Part shown: piece by piece, positions 57,958 to 64,000 of the stretch
Layout of the letters: every line of letters starts with the position of its first letter
Numbering within the stretch: the stretch's first letter is position 1
Source of the DNA: Panulirus ornatus
Lineage: Eukaryota > Arthropoda > Malacostraca > Decapoda > Palinuridae
NCBI RefSeq assembly: GCF_036320965.1
Contig: NC_092255.1
Location: forward strand, 12,588,243 to 12,652,242
Direction of reading: 5' to 3'
Length of the DNA: 64,000 bases
Made by a program: the position numbers and the translations under genes
The notes under the pieces: generated by a model
Seen by the model: the letters and a program-made list of their open reading frames with translations, nothing else
What the model was told of the DNA's origin: nothing
Databases searched by the model: none

Positions 57958-60900
57958 TTTATTCATTTATTTTGCTTTGTCGCTGTCTCCTGCGTTTTCG
58001 AGGTAGCGCAAGGAAACAGACGAAAGAAATGGCCCAACCCACCCCCATACACAATGTATACATACACACATCCACACACGCATATATACATACCTATACA
58101 TCTCAATGTACACATATATATACATACACAGACACATACATATATACCATGCACACAATTCACACTGTCTGCCCCCATTCACTCCCATCGCCACCTCGCC
58201 ACACATGGAATACCTTCCCCCTCCCCCCCTCGTGTGTGCGAGGTAGCACTATGAAAAGACAACAAAGGCCCCATTCGTTCACACTCAGTCTCTAGCTGCC
58301 ACGCAATAATGCCCGAAACCACAGCTCCCTTTCCACATCCAGGCCCCACACAACTTTCCATGGTTTACCCCAGACGCTTCACATGCCCTGATTCAATCCA
58401 CTGACAGCACGTCAACCCCGGTATACCACATCGATCCAATTCAGTCTATTCCTTGCCCTCCTTTCACCCTCCTGCATGTTCAGGCCCTGATCACACAAAA
58501 TCTTTTTCACTCCATCTTTCCACCTCCAATTTGGTCTCCCACTTCTCGTTCCCTCCACCTCCGACACATATATCCTCTTGGTCAATCTTTCCTCACTCAT
58601 TCTCTCCATGTGCCCAAACCATTTCAAAACACCCTCTTCTGCCCTCTCAACCACGCTCTTTTTATTTCCACACATCTCTCTTACCCTTACATTACTTACT
58701 CGATCAAACCACCTTACACCACACATTGTCCTCAAACATCTCATTTCCAGCACATCCACCCTCCTGCGCACAACTCTATCCATAGCCCATGCCTCGCAAC
58801 CATACAACATTGTTGGAACCACTATTCCTTCAAACATACCCATTTTTGCTTTCCGAGATAATGTTCTCGACTTCCACACATTCTTCAAGGCTCCCAGGAT
58901 TTTCGCCCCCTCACCCACCCTATGATTCACTTCCGCTTCCATGGTTCCATCCGCTGCCAGATCCACTCCCAGATATCTAAAACACTTTACTTCCTAAAGT
59001 TTTTCTCCATTCAAACTTACCTCCCAATTGACTTGACCCTCAACCCTACTATACCTAATAACCTTGCTCTTATTCACATTTACTCTTAACTTTCTTCTTT
59101 CACATGCTTTACCAAACTCAGTCACCAGCTTCTGCAGTTTCTCACATGAATCAGCCACCAGTGCTGTATCATCAGCAAACAACAACTGACTCACTTCCCA
59201 AGCTCTCTCATCCACAACAGACTTCATACTTGCCCCTCTTTCCAAAACTCTTGCATTCACCTCCTTAACAACCCCATCCATAAACAAAGTAAACAACCAT
59301 GGAGACATCACACACCCCTGCTGCAAACCTACATTCACTGAGAACCAATCACTTTCCTCTCTTCCCACAGTTACACATGCCTTACATCCTCGATAAAAAC
59401 TTTTCACTGCTTCTAACAACTTGCCTCCCACACCATATATTCTTAATACCTTCCACAGAGCATCTCTATCAACTCTATCATATGCCTTCTCCAGATCCAT
59501 AAATGCTACATACAAATCCATTTGCTTTTCTAAGTATTTCTCACATACATTCTTCAAAGCAAACACCTGATCCACACATCCTCTACCACTTCTGAAACCA
59601 CACTGCTCTTCCCCATCTGATGCTCTGTACATGCCTTCACCCTATCAATCAATACCCTCCCATATAATTTACCAGGAATACTCAACAAACTTATACCTCT
59701 GTAATTTGACCACTCACTCTTATCCCCTTTGCCTTTGTACAATGGCACTATGCACGCGTTCCGCCAATCCTCAGGCACCTCACCATGAGTCATACATACA
59801 TTAAATAACCTTACCAACCAGTCAACAATACAGTCACCCCCTTTTTTAATAGATTCCACTGCAATACCATCCAAACCTGCTGCCTTGCCAGCTTTCATCT
59901 TCCGCAAAGCTTTTACTACCTCTTCTCTGTTTACCAAATCATTTTCCCTAACCCTCTCACTTTGCACACCACCTCGACCAAGACATCCTATATCTGCCAC
60001 TCTATCATCAAACACATTCAACAAACCCTCAAAATACTCACTCCACCTCCTCACATCACCACTACTTGTTATCACCTCCCCATTAGCGCCCTTCACTGAA
60101 GTTCCCATTTGCTCCCTTGTCTTACGCACTTTATTTACCTCCTTCCAGAACATCTTTTTATTCTCCCTAAAATTTAAAGATACTCTCTCACCGCAACTCT
60201 CATTTGCCCTCTTTTTCACCTCTTGCACCTTTCTCTTGACCTCCTGTCTCTTTCTTTTATACATCTCCCACTCAATTGCATTTTTTCCCTGCAAAAATCG
60301 TCCAAATGCCTCTCTCTTCTCTTTCACTAATAATCTTACTTCTTCATCCCACCACTCACTACCCTTTCTAATCAACCCACCTCCCACGCTTCTCATGCCA
60401 CAAGCATCTTTTGCGCACTCCATCACTGATTCCCTAAATACATCCCATTCCTCCCCCACTCCCCTTACTTCCATTGTTCTCACCTTTTTCCATTCTGTAC
60501 TCAGTCTCTCCTGGTACTTCCTCACACAAGTCTCCTTCCCAAGCTCACTTACTCTCACCACCCTCTTCACCCCAACATTCACTCTTCTTTTCTGAAAACC
60601 TATACAAATCTTCACCTTAGCCTCCACAAGATAATGATCAGACATCCCTCCAGTTGCACCTCTCAGCACATTAACATCCAAAAGTCTCTCTTTCGCGTGC
60701 CTGTCAATTAACACGTAATCCAATAACGCTCTCTGGCCATCTCTCCTACTTACGTACGTATACTTATGTATATCTCGCTTTTTAAACCAGGTATTCCCAA
60801 TCACCAGTCCTTTTTCAGCACATAAATCTACAAGCTCTTCACCATTTCCATTTACAACACTGAACACCCCATGTATACCAATTATTCCCTCAACTGCCAC

Positions 60901-61362
60901 ATTATTCACCTTTGCATTCAAATCGCCCATCACTATAACCCGGTGTCGTGCATCAAAACCACTAACACACTCATTCAGCTGCTCCCAAAACACTTGCCTC
61001 TCATGATCTTTCTTCTCATGCCCAGGTGCATATGCACCAATAATTACCCATCTCTCTCCATCAACTTTCAGTTTTACCCATATTAATCGAGAATTTACTT
61101 TCCTACATTCTATCACATACTCCCACAACTCCTGTTTCAGGAGTATTGCTACTCCTTCCCTTGCTCTTGTCCTCTCACTAACCCCTGACTTTATTCCCAA
61201 GACATTCCCAAACCACTCTTCCCCTTTACCCTTGAGCTTCGTTTCACTCAGAGCCAAAACATCCAGGTTCCTTTCCCCAAACATACTACCTACCTCTCCT
61301 TTTATCACATCTTGGTTGCATCCACACACATTTAGACACCCCAGTCTGAGCCTTCGACTATA
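57958..61362 (-). mobile_element. RTE-A LINE, most complete copy, long-3'UTR subfamily
   Basis: Nearly full length. Minus-strand order: endonuclease start LRLGCLNVCGCNQD (61350), SETKLKGKG (61245, catalytic Glu), WVIIGAYAPG (61050), VIVMGDLNAKV (60930), NTWFKKRDI, ALLDYVLIDRH, GGMSDHYLVEAK (60640, SDH), basic linker, GLDGIAVE (59870), LYKGKGDK, GFRSGRG (59590), [25 protein letters not shown] (59320), FADDTAL (59165), then the Cys/Trp C-terminal region and WFGHMERM to the stop at 58412. One missing base (59615, HQIGEEQ region) and one stop (near 58996, after NGEKL) break an otherwise single frame of about 1,000 codons. No separate upstream ORF is visible. Such an element cuts DNA and reverse-transcribes its own RNA at the nick. 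Confidence 0.9.
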
Positions 61363-61387
61363 TATAGATATATATATATTATATATA
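61363..61387. repeat. TA-rich junction between head-to-head RTE-A copies
   Basis: Short tatatatagatatatatatattatatatatta spacer separating the 5' end of the antisense copy from the 5'-truncated sense copy. Confidence 0.7.
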
Positions 61388-63863
61388 TTAGTGTTAGTGG
61401 TTTTGATGCACGAGACCGGTTATAGTGATGGGTGATTTGAATGCAAAGGTGAATAATGTGGCAGTTGAGGGAATAATTGGTATACATGGGGTGTTCAGTG
61501 TTGTAAATGGAAATGGTGAAGAGCTTGTAGATTTATGTGCTGAAAAAGGACTGGTGATTGGGAATACCTGGTTTAAAAAGCGAGATATACATAAGTATAC
61601 GTACGTAAGTAGGAGAGATGGCCAGAGAGCGTTATTGGATTACGTGTTAATTGACAGGCACGCGAAAGAGAGACTTTTGGATGTTAATGTGCTGAGAGGT
61701 GCAACTGGAGGGATGTCTGATCATTATCTTGTGGAGGCTAAGGTGAAGATTTGTATAGGTTTTCAGAAAAGAAGAGTGAATGTTGGGGTGAAGAGGGTGG
61801 TGAGAGTAAGTGAGCTTGGGAAGGAGACCTGTGTGAGGAAGTACCAGGAGAGACTGAGTACAGAATGGAAAAAGGTGAGAACAATGGAAGTAAGGGGAGT
61901 GGGGGAGGAATGGGATGTATTTAGGGAATCAGTGATGGAGTGCGCAAAAGATGCTTGTGGCATGAGAAGAGTGGGAGGTGGGTTGATTAGAAAGGGTAGT
62001 GAGTGGTGGGATGAAGAAGTACGATTATTAGAGAAAGCGAAGAGAGGCATTTGGACGATTTTTGCAGGGAAAAAATGCAATTGAGTGGGAGATGTATAAA
62101 AGAAAGAGACAGGGGGTCAAGAGAAAGGTGCAAGAGGTGAAAAAGAGGGCAAATGAGAGTTGGGGTGAGAGAGTATCATTAAATTCTAGGGAGAATAAAA
62201 AGATATTCTGGAAGGAGGTAAATAAATTGCGTAAGACAAGGGAGCAAATGGGAACTTCAGTGAAGGGCGCAAATGGGGAGGTGATAACAAGTAGTGGTGA
62301 TGTGAGAAGGAGATGGAGTGAGTATTTTGAAGGTTTATTGAATGTGTTTGATGATAGAGTGGCAGATATAGGGTGTTTTGGTGGAGGTGGTGTGCAAAGT
62401 GAGAGGGTTAGCGAAAATGATTTGGTAAACAGAGAAGAGTAAAAGCTTTGCGGAAGATGAAAGCCGGCAAGGCAACAGGTTTGGATGGTATTGCAGTGGA
62501 ATTTATTAAAAAAGGGGGTGACTGTATTATTGATTGGTTGGTAAGGTTATTTAATGTATGTATGACTCATGGTGAGGTGCCTGAGGATTGGCGGAATGCG
62601 TGCATAGTGCCATCGTACAAAGGCAAAGGGGATAAGAGTGAGTGCTCAAATTACAGAGGTATAAGTTTCTTGAGTATTCCTGGTAAATTATATGGGAGGG
62701 TATTGATTGACAGGGTGAAGGCATGTACAGAGCATCAGATTGGGGAAGAGCAGTGTGGTTTCAGAAGTGGTAGAGGATGTGTGGATCAGGTGTTTGCTTT
62801 GAAGAATGTATGTGAGAAATACTTAGAAAAGCAAATGGATTTGTATGTAGCATTTATGGATCTGGAGAAGGCATATGATAGAGTTGATAGAGATGCTCTG
62901 TGGAAGGTATTAAGAATATATGGTGTGGGAGGCAAGTTGTTAGAAGCAGTGAAAAGTTTTTATCGAGGATGTAAGGCATGTGTACGTGTAAGTTAAGAGT
63001 AAATGTGAATAAGAGCAAGGTTATTAGGTACAGTAGGGTTGAGGGTCAAGTCAATTGGGAGGTAAGTTTGAATGGAGCAAAACTGGAGGAAGTAAAGTGT
63101 TTTAGATATCTGGGAGTGGATCTGGCAGCGGATGGAACCATGGAAGCGGAAGTGGATCATAGGGTGGGGGAGGGGGCGAAAATCCTGGGAGCCTTGAAGA
63201 ATGTGTGGAAGTCGAGAACATTATCTCGGAAAGCAAAAATGGGTATGTTTGAAGGAATAGTGGTTCCAACAATGTTGTATGGTTGCGATGCGTGGGCTAT
63301 GGATAGAGTTGTGCGCAGAAGGATGGATGTGCTGGAAATAAGATGTTTGAGGACAATGTGTGGTGTGAGGTGTTTTGATCGAGTAAGTAACATAAGGGTA
63401 AGAGAGATGTGTGAAAATAAAAAGAGCGTGGTTGAGAGAGCAGAAGAGGGTGTTTTGAAGTGGTTTGGGCACATGGAGAGGATGAGTGAGGAAAGATTGA
63501 CCAAGAGGATATATGTGTCGGAGGTGGAGGGAACAAGGAGAAGAGGGAGACCAAATTGGAGGTGGAAAGATGGAGTGAAAAAGATTTTGTGTGATCGGGG
63601 CCTGAACATGCAGGAGGGTGAAAGGAGGGCAAGGAATAGAGTGAATTGGAGCGATGTGGTATACCGGGGTTGACGTGCTGTCAGTGGATTGAAGCAGGGC
63701 ATGTGAAGCGTCTGGGGTAAACCATGGAAAGCTGTGTAGGTATATATATTTGCGTGTGTGGACGTATGTATATACATGTGTATGGGGGGGGTTGGGCCAT
63801 TTCTTTCGTCTGTTTCCTTGCGCTACCTCGCAAACGCGGGAGACAACGACAAAGTATAATAAA

Positions 63864-63867
<4 letters not shown>
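61388..63867 (+). mobile_element. RTE-A LINE with deleted RT active site, short-3'UTR subfamily
   Basis: Starts in the endonuclease at SGFDAR, with GDLNAKV (61432) and GGMSDHYLVEAK (61710) intact, then the linker, GLDGIAVE (62480), LYKGKGDK-like SYKGKGDK, GFRSGRG and [11 protein letters not shown]. At about 62990 the sequence jumps from ACVRV to KLRVNVNKSK, removing about 275 bp that hold the [10 protein letters not shown] and FADDTAL boxes. Frameshifts near 62040 and 62440. The C-terminal region is open to 63673. S-type 3' UTR and TA tail. Endonuclease nearly identical to the antisense copy on its left; both have LIDRVKACTEHQ where most copies have LIERV. Confidence 0.9.

Positions 63868-63943
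<76 letters not shown>
63868..63943. repeat. (TA)n microsatellite
   Basis: TA array between the RTE-A tail and a SINE-B copy. Confidence 0.95.
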
Positions 63944-63945
<2 letters not shown>

Positions 63946-64000
63946 CTCTGGGGATAGGGGTGAAAGAATACTTCCCACGCATTCCTCACGTGTCGTACAA
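63944..64000 (+). mobile_element. SINE-B copy 4, cut by the window end
   Basis: The 5' block tctctggggataggggtgaaagaatacttcccacgc, then cctcacgtgtcgtacaa. Same start as the 56.3-kb copy, again directly after a TA array. Confidence 0.75.

Noticed and set aside
59554..61329. Most complete RTE-A copy as a currently active element
   Set aside because: It has a one-base loss near 59615 and a stop near 58996, so it could not make the full protein, although its remaining motifs are intact.
62978..63010. Precise RT deletion as a spliced intron
   Set aside because: The retained edges (gtgta|agttaag) cannot be produced by removing a GT-AG segment from the parental sequence, so splicing does not explain it.

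Overview
This is eukaryotic, repeat-dominated DNA with no bacterial operons, tRNA, rRNA or CRISPR. Long TA arrays, several non-LTR retrotransposon (LINE) families, pogo-type DNA transposons and rare protein-coding exons with GT-AG borders suggest an arthropod, most likely a decapod crustacean; that assignment is inference.

The main occupant is one RTE-like LINE family, here called RTE-A. More than twenty copies or fragments in both orientations cover roughly half of the window. The most complete copy is 57958-61362 (minus). It encodes an apurinic-type endonuclease followed by reverse transcriptase and a Cys/Trp-rich C-terminal region, broken by one frameshift and one stop. The family ends in a conserved 3' block containing CGCTACCTCGCTAACGCGGG followed by A/TA-rich sequence. 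Two subfamilies differ by about 250 bp in the 3' UTR (long, L; short, S). Dense clusters lie at 1.2-5.3, 9.1-9.9, 13.2-21.0, 27.0-29.9, 38.6-41.6, 46.4-48.3 and 52.8-63.9 kb. A short element (SINE-B; 21.0-21.6, 56.3 and 63.9 kb) carries a version of the same 3' block, so it probably uses the RTE-A machinery.

Other mobile DNA: a second RTE-like family (0.4-1.2, 53.7-55.4 kb), CR1/L2-like LINEs (21.9-24.2, 29.9-30.4 kb), jockey/CR1-group LINEs (10.2-10.9, 24.2-25.7, 37.3-37.7, 44.1-45.0, 49.7-51.0 kb), and pogo-superfamily Jerky/Tigger elements (30.6-31.1, 32.7-33.7, 34.5-36.0, 40.1-42.8, 45.3-45.7 kb), several with terminal inverted repeats. All are defective.

Host genes: one convincing exon, 6222-7988 (minus), 589 codons with clean splice sites and phase 0 at both ends, encoding a Ser/Lys-rich, probably nuclear protein that tentatively resembles C19orf44 (DUF4614). 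Two weaker exon candidates, also minus, lie at 38438-38603 and near 43050-43348. Most of the rest of 5.3-9.0, 31-33, 36-38, 42.8-44.1, 45.8-46.4 and 48.3-52.8 kb looks like intronic or intergenic DNA.

The noteworthy signals are in how the repeats are put together: insertions at the same site of the element's own 3' UTR with target-site duplications, a 5'-inverted copy whose breakpoints are exactly contiguous, head-to-head copies sharing unusual variants, and a LINE/SINE shared 3' stem-loop.
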